Shown here in pieces: positions 55,964 to 64,000 of a stretch of DNA of 64,000 nucleotides. Numbering within the stretch: the stretch's first letter is position 1; every line of letters starts with the position of its first letter. Position numbers and translations under genes: made by a program. The DNA lies in contig CAYOEM010000001.1 in NCBI GenBank assembly GCA_964402975.1, positions 1 through 64,000 on the forward strand. The letters are read 5' to 3'. The stretch comes from CAMDKS01 sp964402975 (GTDB lineage: Bacteria > Bdellovibrionota_B > Oligoflexia > Oligoflexales > RGVZ01). The notes below the pieces were generated by a model. That model was not told the origin of the DNA and did no database searches. It saw nothing but the letters and a program-made list of their open reading frames with translations.

Positions 55964-56983
55964 TCAAGTTTCTGATTTTATTGGGTTATATTTTAAAAAT
56001 TTAGGGGGGCCTTGAACCCAATCCAATTTAAGTGGGACCACGTAAACCGGGATACCAAGCGACTCAAAAGACTCCTGATCACGAGCCCAGTCCTTTTCGG
56101 TTGTTACAATACTTGTAAAACCAGAGCGCTCAGCTAGCACATCCTTAACGTTAAATGACGAATGATCAGTATGCTTAAAAACCTTTATCAGATCCAATCC
56201 AGACAATCTTAACTGACTTGCCACATCGTCAGGCGCTGCGACACTACAGACCAAGGCAAATCTGTGTTTGTCAGTGGACGACGAGTGGCCGCAAGCAAGT
56301 CGCAGTGGCCCCTGCCTAAATGTAATGCTGCATAACTCGAGCGAGGGATAAAGAGATCCAAGACGGTTTATTAATTGGAGCCTCTGTTCACTGCTGTCAC
56401 ACTTTCCAACGACAACCGTCGTAGCTCGCGCAAGAGCTGTGCTAGGCTCCCTAAAACGATCGACCGGCAAGCAGGGCCCCCAAGGACGTCGCGCGTCGAG
56501 AATCACGACATCATGGTCCCGCTTTATACTTCTATGTTGAAATCCATCATCTAAAATCCAATGCGTGGGACGAATTCTCTGAATGTTGCGCAAAAACGCG
56601 TTTGCAGCCTCACGCCTGCGCGAACCAACAATGACATATGTATTTTGAAGCTCCTTTGACTGCATAATCGCTTCGTCCGGCCTCACCTTGGGCCTAGAGA
56701 CACCGGCCACAACTTGGCCATTTAAATAGATCTGCCATTCTCCGGAGCGAAGACCACTTTTGTAACCGCGCGTGAGAATCACGGGTACCCCGCCCATGTC
56801 GCGAATATGCTCTGCCATGTTGATTACAAGCGGAGATTTACCTGTTCCACCGAGGGCAATATTACCAACCGAAATCACAGTTCCCGGAAGGCGGTATGAC
56901 GGTAAAAAATGCAGGTCATAAAGTTTATTTCTAAACCAAATAACCAAACGATACAAAAACTCTAAAGGTTTAAGCCAGGTCAC
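55964..56983 (-). CDS. lpxK: Tetraacyldisaccharide 4'-kinase
   Basis: 339 residues. An N-terminal membrane-facing helix (LEFLYRLVIWFRNKLYDL) is followed by Walker A G45-G-T-G-K49-S50 in VGNIALGGTGKSP, RGYKSG, RPDEA and ILDDGFQHRS, all typical of LpxK. It phosphorylates the 4' position of the lipid A precursor at the inner membrane. Its ATG overlaps the msbA-like stop by 4 bp. Confidence 0.95.
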   Translation of the reverse strand: MTWLKPLEFLYRLVIWFRNKLYDLHFLPSYRLPGTVISVGNIALGGTGKSPLVINMAEHIRDMGGVPVILTRGYKSGLRSGEWQIYLNGQVVAGVSRPKVRPDEAIMQSKELQNTYVIVGSRRREAANAFLRNIQRIRPTHWILDDGFQHRSIKRDHDVVILDARRPWGPCLPVDRFREPSTALARATTVVVGKCDSSEQRLQLINRLGSLYPSLELCSITFRQGPLRLACGHSSSTDKHRFALVCSVAAPDDVASQLRLSGLDLIKVFKHTDHSSFNVKDVLAERSGFTSIVTTEKDWARDQESFESLGIPVYVVPLKLDWVQGPPKFLKYNPIKSET

Positions 56984-58818
56984 TCATGACCCCCGGCAGC
57001 AATGAATGCCCGGAATCTTTCGTGTTTTCCTATCGTCTCAAAAGATCCACTAAAAACGACTTGCCCACCCTCCACGAACCAAATCTGATCATATAAAGAT
57101 AACCACTGCAATCGATGGGTCACGGCTATTAATATGCGTTGATTACGTTTTGCATCCTGGATAACACTCTGTGTGATATCAAACTCAGAAGCAACATCGA
57201 CTGCTGACGTCGCCTCGTCCAAGAGTAATATACGCGGATCGCGGAGCAAAGCACGTGCGATGACTAGCCGCTGGATCTGCCCACCGGAAAGATTTGTATC
57301 CAAAGGGTTGAACACAGTGTTCAAACCCTGAGGTAATTCTCTTAAAAAAGAGGACATGTTTACGCCACCCAGACACGCCCACAACCTTGCATCCAATTGG
57401 TCGCCAGAGTCGACGCCCGTATATCCGTACAGCAAATTATTCAGAATTGTGTCTTTAAACAAAAACGGTGATTGGCTGACCAGAGATGTCACCGCTCGAA
57501 TTTCTGCCCAGTTCACGTTGCAATCCCACTTTTTCGGGGGGACTAACCCAGAAAGGACTCGAAGTAGGGAACTTTTACCGGATCCGCTAGGCCCGACAAT
57601 CGCTACTGTTGAACCTGCGCTGACTTCGAGATTCTGGGCAGAAAAAGCGGACCTCTCGCCATAATATATTTCGACATTTTTAATCGATAATTTGGAAAAA
57701 ACGGCACCCACTCCGGAATCATCCTTTACATAAAAATCCGAAAGCTTAAACGAGTCGACGGCGCGAATGACCGACATTGATCGTTTCAGGCCACCAACTG
57801 TCTCACTCCACCTGGCCACCTGCTCACCGAGCTCGCGCGCTGGCTTCAGTATCAAACCTAACGCCACAAAAAATTGTAAAACCAGTTCCGGTTCAACTTG
57901 AAATCCTGGTAGTTTTCGACTCCATCCGAAAATAAAAAATGCAAAAAACAAAAAACCTAGCCATTCCATCCCGGGCGCGATGAGCGAGCGAATAAATATC
58001 GAGCCAGTCATCATTTTTAGATACGCTCGATTCCTGTCTTCAAACCTATTTAATTCCAGCTTTTCCCCGCGCTGCGCTCGCATGTAGCGAAACCGCCCCC
58101 GCATCCCTAAAACCATACCAGCCAAAACCCCAAGCGCGCTCTGAAATGCCTCGGCGTACCAAGCAATTTTTCTGCCTGCCCGACCCATCTGCCAGGCTAT
58201 AATGGGCGCAATTAAACATAACCCAAGAGCGGCAGGCCAATGTATGAACCAAAGAGTTGCCAAGCAGGAAATAATTAAAACCGTATCTTTTAAAAACGCC
58301 AAAGCGAAGTCGGTAAGCCTGGTCTGAATAAATGCAGCGTCGGCCATGATAATCGTCATCCAATCACCCGCACTGCGGCTAGATGATGATAGCCAGGGTA
58401 ATTTCATGGCCGATTCAAAAACTTTTTCTCTGTAATTTTGAGCGACTCTTAATGTTATTCTTGAAAGTCCAAGATTATAACCGTAAGAGGCAAAAGCTTT
58501 TAAAAGTCCCACTATCGAAATACTCAACGGCACAGCCCATATCATGACTTCACGCGGGAAAACTCCATTTGGAAGAACGCTGGCCAATGGCGATAGATTG
58601 CTGGGTAGTAGATCACGCATTGTTACAGTCTGACGTGAAACGTCCGTGAAAAATGCCGCCATAAACCCTTTGATCAAAAGCAATGCCATGGCTTGAGTCA
58701 CTGCGAGAAGACAAAGAGCTGCAAAGACGGTCGTCAGAACGGCCCGTTGTGAAAGTATGGGCGCCAATACGTACCGAGTGAGAAATCCCGCAAATTCTTT
58801 ATTTATGAAAGGCACCAT
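56980..58818 (-). CDS. MsbA-like ABC exporter (permease-ATPase fusion)
   Basis: 612 residues. A six-helix transmembrane domain (~20-330) is followed by an ATPase domain: Walker A GPSGSGKSS from residue 409, signature LSGGQIQRLVIARAL, Walker B ILLLDEATSAVD and the switch His in AVTHRLQW. Between lpxB and lpxK, it is most likely the lipid A flippase MsbA, although ABC exporters cannot be separated by motifs alone. Confidence 0.88.
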   Translation of the reverse strand: MVPFINKEFAGFLTRYVLAPILSQRAVLTTVFAALCLLAVTQAMALLLIKGFMAAFFTDVSRQTVTMRDLLPSNLSPLASVLPNGVFPREVMIWAVPLSISIVGLLKAFASYGYNLGLSRITLRVAQNYREKVFESAMKLPWLSSSSRSAGDWMTIIMADAAFIQTRLTDFALAFLKDTVLIISCLATLWFIHWPAALGLCLIAPIIAWQMGRAGRKIAWYAEAFQSALGVLAGMVLGMRGRFRYMRAQRGEKLELNRFEDRNRAYLKMMTGSIFIRSLIAPGMEWLGFLFFAFFIFGWSRKLPGFQVEPELVLQFFVALGLILKPARELGEQVARWSETVGGLKRSMSVIRAVDSFKLSDFYVKDDSGVGAVFSKLSIKNVEIYYGERSAFSAQNLEVSAGSTVAIVGPSGSGKSSLLRVLSGLVPPKKWDCNVNWAEIRAVTSLVSQSPFLFKDTILNNLLYGYTGVDSGDQLDARLWACLGGVNMSSFLRELPQGLNTVFNPLDTNLSGGQIQRLVIARALLRDPRILLLDEATSAVDVASEFDITQSVIQDAKRNQRILIAVTHRLQWLSLYDQIWFVEGGQVVFSGSFETIGKHERFRAFIAAGGHE

Positions 58819-58819
58819 G

Positions 58820-59995
58820 TCAAATGTCTCTGTGTCTAATATTCTCGGCGATCAGTGCAGCGGTTTTCTGTGCTGCACCAGGCTCAAGTCCTGCGGTCAA
58901 TTTGTCGAAGTCGTTAAGCATTTGCCGCCTTGCAGGCGAGTCTAGAGACAACTCCATCAGCTCTCGAGCGACTGTTTTGGGGTCAATCGACTGGACGTGC
59001 TCATTCACAACATTTGCGTTCATCAAAAGGTTTACCAAACTGATCCACCGCACTGTTATGGCACGCTTTGCTATCAGATAGCTCAGATCACTCATGGCAT
59101 AGACTACAACCATGGGCGTCCCAGCTAAAGCGCACTCAAGCGTTGCTGTACCCGACGCAACAACAGCACTACGCGCCACCTTCATCAGCTCGATTGACCC
59201 ACCTCGCAGCCACCAAAAACCGGCAAATTCCCAAGCCAAAGACGATTCAGCGGGGGAACCGGTCTCTCCCAGCACGTCTAAAATATCTTCCCACATCAAA
59301 CCGGTCGCTAGAGGGACCACACATACCGCATCGGGACACACCTTTAGCAATTCTCTGCGAATCTCCAACATAGTTGGTAGGATTTTTTGAATTTCACTAG
59401 GACGACTTCCGGGAAGGAACGCAAAAATTGGCCTTTTCCCCGGTAATCCCAACGTCTCAGGGGACACGCTGATTTTACTCACCCGGTCAAAGTGGGGTGA
59501 ACCCACATAAGTGTAAGGGACGCCCTGCCGTAAGAAAAACTCTTCCTCGAACGGCAGGACACCAAACACCGCGTCGAAGTGGTCACGCAACTGGCTAACC
59601 CGGTCCTTACCCCATGCCCAAACTTTTGGAGCCACGTACTGATAAACTTTGACACCTCTAAGATGAAGCTGCTCCGCAAGCCGAAAATGGAACCCTGGGA
59701 AATCGACCAAAATTGCAAATTCTGGTCGCTCCCGATCTACCCATGCGAGAATTCTGGATTCGATCATTCTAATGTCGTTAATACGCCTGGCTACCTCAAG
59801 GATGCCCATGACTGACAAGTCGCGGATGTCGGCAAGAGGCTGAACTCCAGCAACTCGCATAGTCTCGCCCGCGATCCCAAAAGGCACAAGGTCAGGTAAA
59901 ATATCCCTAATCGAATGAACTAGCTCGGCCGCTAGCAAATCACCAGAAAACTCACCAGCAGAGATAAGATAACTCTTGGCCGGTTTTATCGACAT
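58820..59995 (-). CDS. lpxB: Lipid-A-disaccharide synthase
   Basis: 391 residues, usual length. SAGEFSGDLLAAELVHSI, PLADIRDLSVMGILEV, ILVDFPGFHFRLAEQ, AFLPGSRPSEIQK and the C-terminal SGTATLECALAGTPMVVVY are all LpxB signatures. It joins UDP-diacylglucosamine and lipid X to give the disaccharide. It overlaps lpxA by 10 bp and is 1 bp from the msbA-like gene. Confidence 0.96.
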   Translation of the reverse strand: MSIKPAKSYLISAGEFSGDLLAAELVHSIRDILPDLVPFGIAGETMRVAGVQPLADIRDLSVMGILEVARRINDIRMIESRILAWVDRERPEFAILVDFPGFHFRLAEQLHLRGVKVYQYVAPKVWAWGKDRVSQLRDHFDAVFGVLPFEEEFFLRQGVPYTYVGSPHFDRVSKISVSPETLGLPGKRPIFAFLPGSRPSEIQKILPTMLEIRRELLKVCPDAVCVVPLATGLMWEDILDVLGETGSPAESSLAWEFAGFWWLRGGSIELMKVARSAVVASGTATLECALAGTPMVVVYAMSDLSYLIAKRAITVRWISLVNLLMNANVVNEHVQSIDPKTVARELMELSLDSPARRQMLNDFDKLTAGLEPGAAQKTAALIAENIRHRDI

Positions 59996-60777
59996 AATCC
60001 ACGTTCACTGTCTTTCAAAAATTCCAGCCAAACCCTTCGGTACTCAGAGTCCTCGACCTCTTTACGGATTTTTGAAATTGCATCATCTAAAGTAAGACTT
60101 GAATCAAAAACCAAATGATACATCGCTTTTATAGACTGAAGATCTGAGTTCTTGACGCCGTGCCTGCGAAGGCCAACTATATTAAGCCCATTTATTCGGG
60201 CGCGATCGCCATGAACCATTCCGTAAGGCACGACATCCTGAGTCACCATGGCACCTGCAGCAATCATCGACAATCTGCCTACACGGCAAAATTGATGAAC
60301 AGCAGAAAGGCCACCGAGCACGGCGCCGTCATCAATAACGGCATGCCCCGCAAGTGCCACGCAGTTTGCGGCAATGACTCTGTGCCCAACCTGACAGTCA
60401 TGCGCCACATGTGTGTGAACCATAAATAGGTTGTCGTTACCGATAACGGTTTTCCCGCCGCCACCGTCTGTTCCCAGAGATAGGTTGCAGTACTCGCGAA
60501 ACATGTTGTTATCGCCAATTAGAAGTTCCGAATCTTCGCCTTTGTACTTTAGATCCTGTGGTCTTGAACCGACGCTAGCGAAAGATGAGACGAGATTATT
60601 TCGCCCGAGCCTGACACGCCCACTCATAACGACATGTGAATGAATCTGGCAATTGTCACCAATCTGAACCTTGGAACCAATCACGCAATAAGGCCCTATA
60701 CTCACTCCGGAGCCGATTTCTGCGCCTGGTTCTACAATGGCGGAAGGGTGTATTTTCGTTTCAGTAGACTTTGACAT
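59986..60777 (-). CDS. lpxA: UDP-N-acetylglucosamine acyltransferase
   Basis: 263 residues. Left-handed beta-helix of hexapeptide repeats (IGSGVSIGPYCVIG, IGDNCQIHSHV). The catalytic His126 is in HTHVAHDCQVG, matching E. coli His125, and the C-terminal helical domain is present. It adds the first hydroxyacyl chain of lipid A. It lies 9 bp after fabZ. Confidence 0.97.
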   Translation of the reverse strand: MSKSTETKIHPSAIVEPGAEIGSGVSIGPYCVIGSKVQIGDNCQIHSHVVMSGRVRLGRNNLVSSFASVGSRPQDLKYKGEDSELLIGDNNMFREYCNLSLGTDGGGGKTVIGNDNLFMVHTHVAHDCQVGHRVIAANCVALAGHAVIDDGAVLGGLSAVHQFCRVGRLSMIAAGAMVTQDVVPYGMVHGDRARINGLNIVGLRRHGVKNSDLQSIKAMYHLVFDSSLTLDDAISKIRKEVEDSEYRRVWLEFLKDSERGLCR

Positions 60778-60786
60778 GGGCCTGCT

Positions 60787-61221
60787 TCATTTCATTAGAG
60801 CACTAAACTTGACGAACGCAACTTCTGCATTATCAACACTCATATGCGCCTCAAACCACAAAAAAGCACCACGATGCTTGGTTAACTTGATCTCGTACCG
60901 CAGAACATCCCCAGGAACTACGGGCTTTCTAAATCGCGCCTCCGAAATCTCCGTGAAAAGACACTCCGTCAAGGATCCCTTGCTGATCCGGCCTAGAACA
61001 GCCGCCGCCTGGGCAGCACCCTCTACAATAACGACACCGGGGACTATGGGATTATTTGGAAAGTGTCCCTGCAAAGCAGGGTCACTAATGGTTATATTCC
61101 TAATAGCCACAAGGCTCTCAAAGCTCTTAACTTCAAGAACCCGATCGATAAAAAGAAACGGGTATCGGTGCGGAATAGCTTTCTGTATCGCAACGACATC
61201 CATCGGCATTGTAAATTCCAT
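60787..61221 (-). CDS. fabZ: 3-hydroxyacyl-[acyl-carrier-protein] dehydratase
   Basis: 144 residues, hot-dog fold. His53 in QGHFPNNPIVPGV and Glu67 in VIVEGAAQ match the E. coli catalytic pair His54/Glu68, and PHRYPFLFIDRV is conserved. It dehydrates 3-hydroxyacyl-ACP and so sets the split between fatty acids and lipid A. It lies 30 bp after skp, where lpxD would be expected between the two. Confidence 0.96.
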   Translation of the reverse strand: MEFTMPMDVVAIQKAIPHRYPFLFIDRVLEVKSFESLVAIRNITISDPALQGHFPNNPIVPGVVIVEGAAQAAAVLGRISKGSLTECLFTEISEARFRKPVVPGDVLRYEIKLTKHRGAFLWFEAHMSVDNAEVAFVKFSALMK

Positions 61222-61251
61222 TGACGATAGCCCCCTAACCCCTCCGGGCTT

Positions 61252-61761
61252 TTATTTCTTCTTTCCGTAAGCGTCGATGACGTCCTTGGTTAGATCAACC
61301 GGTTGACTGAGGTAGAGAAGACCGGAATTGTTGATCTCAAACACGATCTCAAGCCCCTTGTCTTTTGCCATCTTTTGTACGATCCCCTCAACCTTTGCAG
61401 CAATGCCTTGCGTCGCTTTTTGCTCATCGCGCTTCATGCTCTCGCGAAAAGACATCTCGTCATTTCTTAGGGCCAAAAATTTCTCTTGAAAATCTTTTTG
61501 TTTATTCAAACGAGCTTCTTCGCTGATCAACGTTGACTGCGTTTGAAAATCCTTGTTCATCTTATCAAGTTCTTCTCTCTTTTTGTTAAACTCTGCCTCT
61601 TTGGCCTTGATCTTCTTCTCAAGATCAGCCCGCGCAGCTTTACCCTCCGCCACATTCAAAATCACGGCTTGCATATCAATAATCCCGTACTTTGAAGCAA
61701 ATGCCGCTGTTGATACTGAGGAAAAGCATAGGGCGACGATAACGTTTCTTAACTTTTTCAT
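61252..61761 (-). CDS. skp: Skp/OmpH periplasmic chaperone
   Basis: 169 residues. A signal peptide (to AFA-22) is followed by GIIDMQAVILNVAEGKAARADLEKKI and a long charged helical hairpin typical of Skp, ending with EIVFEINNSGLLYLSQPVDLTKDVI. It holds unfolded barrel proteins for BamA. It lies 75 bp downstream of bamA. AGGAG precedes the ATG. Confidence 0.92.
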   Translation of the reverse strand: MKKLRNVIVALCFSSVSTAAFASKYGIIDMQAVILNVAEGKAARADLEKKIKAKEAEFNKKREELDKMNKDFQTQSTLISEEARLNKQKDFQEKFLALRNDEMSFRESMKRDEQKATQGIAAKVEGIVQKMAKDKGLEIVFEINNSGLLYLSQPVDLTKDVIDAYGKKK

Positions 61762-61836
61762 CTTTAGAGGTCTCCTAGATTAAAAATAAATGCCTTCAAA
61801 TCTACTCAAATAAAAATAATCAAATTCGGAAATTCA

Positions 61837-64000
61837 TCAAAACCCGATACTAAATATCGGCTGTGGATCCCCTAACTTTCCATCCACAATTGGATAAGCC
61901 CACTCAAATCTAAATGGAGCAATGGGAGTCTGCCACCTGAACCCAAAACCCACGTCACGGGACATGTCTTTAAGAGAAATCAGCTCGGAGTCATCATACA
62001 CTCGACCCATATCCATAAAACCCAGCGCCTTTATACCTGCTTCAGGAATAAGAGGCACAAAGTACTCAAACTGAAACAGGAGTTTTTTATCGCCGCCGCG
62101 ATTATAAACTTGCGGTTCAAAACCAGGGGCTCGGTACATGTAGAATTTGGGACCAAGCGCATGCCAATCAAAGCCCCTCATGTCATTATACCCACCCAGC
62201 CTGTATCGCTCAATAAATGGCACCTGAGAGCCGAGGTATGAATAGATATAGGACAGATTGCCGGCGAGTCTGAAATAAGTCCTGAACGTGTCCGAGAAGT
62301 CTACAGGTATGTAGTACGCCGCGTCTAGAGACGTCTCTTGATAGCGGTAGTCGCCACCTAGAATCGGCCCACCCGTGACTCGGTGATCCACCCGGATCTC
62401 ACTGCCGTCAGTTGGTGCGATATTGTTGTCCGTGGCGTATCTGAATAAGGAAAAGATCATTGATTTTTGCATGCCGCGCATTTGGAATTTATCCACAAGA
62501 TACTGATCTGATGTCTGCTCTGTTTTTTGGAGCTGCAGGGAGATTCTGCCTGCAATCTCTTCGATGATCTTGCGCCCAACAAACACACTAGCACCGATTC
62601 GCTTCTCCTCGGCTTCAACATCAGAAATGATCTGTTGCACGGCATGGGAATACTCAAGATTAGTGCCGGCCGACCATAGAGAGTCGTTAACCCTGGGGTT
62701 GGTGAAACCAAGATCTAGATTATAGTTTCTCGATCCGTCCCATTTCGCGTGGAAACTAGTCTTATAGCCACGCCCCGACTGATTCTGTTCATCATAAGCC
62801 CCTTGCCCAAAAAATCCGGCCTTAGACGATCCACCTTGTTGCGGAGCATAACCAATGCTTGCTTGCAGCTGACCTGTCGGCTTTTCCTTAACCTTGTATT
62901 TCATATCAAGAACGGTCTCATCGCGGGAATTTCGCTCTTTAAGAATCTGGATATCCTCAAAAAACCCTAATCGCGAGAGCTCTTTTCTCGTATCCGATAA
63001 CCCCGTTGAGCTATATAGCTCAGCGTCGTTGACTTTAAATTCACGGCGAAGGACATTGTCACGGGTTTTTGTGTTGCCAATGATCGTCATGTCACCAAAG
63101 TAAATCTTCTCACCCTTGGTTATTTCATAGTTTATGTTGGCCAACTTCTTCTCGCGATCAAATGTCACGACGGGATTAACGTCAGCATAGGCGTAGCCCA
63201 GATCGCCATACTTATCCGTCAAATATTCCACATCCTTAAGGAAACGGCCGTGACGGAACAACTCGCCAGACTTCAGCTTCATGGTTGAAATAAGTTCCTC
63301 TTTAGGGAACAAAAGGTCACCGGAAACGTCCAAAGAACCGACACTAAATTGCATGCCTTCTTCGACTTTATAAGTAATGCGAACAAACTGGCGATCTGGG
63401 TCCATAACCTGATGGGGCTTGGCAACCTGGACTTCGGCAAAACCGTAATCTTTGTAAATCCACTGCAAAAGACCGAGGTCATTTTTTATGAAGTCATCCT
63501 TGAATAGAGCAGAGGAGCCGTAGGACGATGCACGGGTGAAGGGCTGACTGGCCATCTTCTGAACTAGCTCGGCATCGGAGAAATACTCATTGCCCACGAT
63601 CGAAACATCCGAAACCTGCACCATACCGCCTTCGTCGACGATATATTTCAAAGTCACTTCATTGGCGCCTGTATTCTCCATTGAATAAGAAACTCTCGCC
63701 AAATAATAGCCTTTATCTGCATACACCTTTTCTATCGCTCGTAAATCCGAGGTAATCGTGGCCTCGTTTACAATCGTATACAGTTTGGTCTCTATTTTTT
63801 CTTTTATGTCGTCCTCTTTTACCTCTGACAAGCCCTCATACTGGATTGAGGTGATAGCCGGCTTCTCCGCAACCTGAATAACCAGGATGACGCCGCCTGG
63901 GTTTTGCTTTCTAAAAAAACGAAGGTCGCTGAAGTAACCAAGATTGTAAAGCGTCTCAAGATCGTCACGGACAGTTGTGTCTAAAAGAGGACTACCACGC
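61837..64000 (-). CDS. bamA: Outer-membrane assembly factor BamA (5' end beyond window)
   Basis: 721 codons are in the window, and the frame stays open to the right edge. The visible N-part is POTRA repeats (YNLGYFSDLRFFR; YADKGYYLARVSYSM; YKDYGFAEVQV; YGDLGYAYADVNP; LSRLGFFEDIQIL). The C-part is the 16-strand barrel with the loop-6 region RLGGYNDMRGFDW and the final strand ending FSIGF. It inserts outer-membrane barrels, including the left-end barrel protein. Start of the bamA-skp-fabZ-lpxA-lpxB-msbA-lpxK cluster. Confidence 0.97.
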   Translation of the reverse strand, partial: RGSPLLDTTVRDDLETLYNLGYFSDLRFFRKQNPGGVILVIQVAEKPAITSIQYEGLSEVKEDDIKEKIETKLYTIVNEATITSDLRAIEKVYADKGYYLARVSYSMENTGANEVTLKYIVDEGGMVQVSDVSIVGNEYFSDAELVQKMASQPFTRASSYGSSALFKDDFIKNDLGLLQWIYKDYGFAEVQVAKPHQVMDPDRQFVRITYKVEEGMQFSVGSLDVSGDLLFPKEELISTMKLKSGELFRHGRFLKDVEYLTDKYGDLGYAYADVNPVVTFDREKKLANINYEITKGEKIYFGDMTIIGNTKTRDNVLRREFKVNDAELYSSTGLSDTRKELSRLGFFEDIQILKERNSRDETVLDMKYKVKEKPTGQLQASIGYAPQQGGSSKAGFFGQGAYDEQNQSGRGYKTSFHAKWDGSRNYNLDLGFTNPRVNDSLWSAGTNLEYSHAVQQIISDVEAEEKRIGASVFVGRKIIEEIAGRISLQLQKTEQTSDQYLVDKFQMRGMQKSMIFSLFRYATDNNIAPTDGSEIRVDHRVTGGPILGGDYRYQETSLDAAYYIPVDFSDTFRTYFRLAGNLSYIYSYLGSQVPFIERYRLGGYNDMRGFDWHALGPKFYMYRAPGFEPQVYNRGGDKKLLFQFEYFVPLIPEAGIKALGFMDMGRVYDDSELISLKDMSRDVGFGFRWQTPIAPFRFEWAYPIVDGKLGDPQPIFSIGF

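Overview
The window reads as a chromosomal segment of a Gram-negative bacterium with lipid A, a BamA outer membrane and many exported lipoproteins. Giant Ig-repeat lipoproteins, exported nucleases, a papain-like lipoprotein protease, a QEGLA-motif metallopeptidase and a MotA/MotB pair outside any flagellar cluster together suggest the Bdellovibrionota/Oligoflexia (former deltaproteobacterial) area. That placement is an inference from gene content; no rRNA is present to test it.

Layout. (1) 1-19345, minus: the first ~6,448 codons of a giant lipoprotein gene that runs off the left edge. It is built from eight visible ~752-residue super-repeats and contains long internal DNA tracts that look identical. 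(2) 19504-22416, minus: an outer-membrane protein with a duplicated LysM-like domain, a TolA-like Ala/Lys/Glu helix and a C-terminal beta-barrel, just upstream of the giant gene. (3) 22.8-30.5 kb: an FKBP lipoprotein, a crotonase, a Rieske oxygenase, an exported papain-like protease, an exported DNA/RNA nuclease, a small exported protein, an exported MORN-type repeat protein and a small glycine-rich exported protein. (4) 30.5-36.5 kb, minus: the macromolecular-synthesis cluster (unknown exported protein, rpsU, terminator/attenuator, dnaG, rpoD, then a CAU tRNA). RpoD carries a histone-like, AT-hook N-terminus. (5) 36.6-39.9 kb, plus: yajQ-ychF-SDR and a lipoprotein. (6) 39.9-42.4 kb, minus: an HNH lipoprotein, then a thioredoxin-like protein and a QEGLA/DUF1704 metallopeptidase. 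(7) 42.6-49.4 kb, minus: a compact four-gene unit of a coiled-coil protein, a MotA-like and a MotB-like protein and a 1,428-residue SF1 helicase with a nuclease-like tail. This is the best candidate for an undescribed, possibly Zorya-like defence system. (8) 49.6-55.3 kb: a translationally coupled flavin monooxygenase / zinc-type asparaginase / pseudouridine synthase unit, a divergent MFS transporter and a guanine deaminase. (9) 55.4-64 kb, minus: the envelope cluster bamA-skp-fabZ-lpxA-lpxB-msbA-lpxK plus a lipoprotein. bamA runs off the right edge and lpxD is not in its usual place.

How the genes work together: the right end builds the outer membrane (BamA and Skp assemble barrels, the Lpx enzymes and an MsbA-like exporter make and move lipid A). 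That machinery would serve the left-end surface proteins. The centre holds the replication, transcription and translation core. The accessory genes between are mostly exported hydrolases, nitrogen-scavenging enzymes and the candidate defence unit. All functions come from reading motifs by eye; no database search was run.
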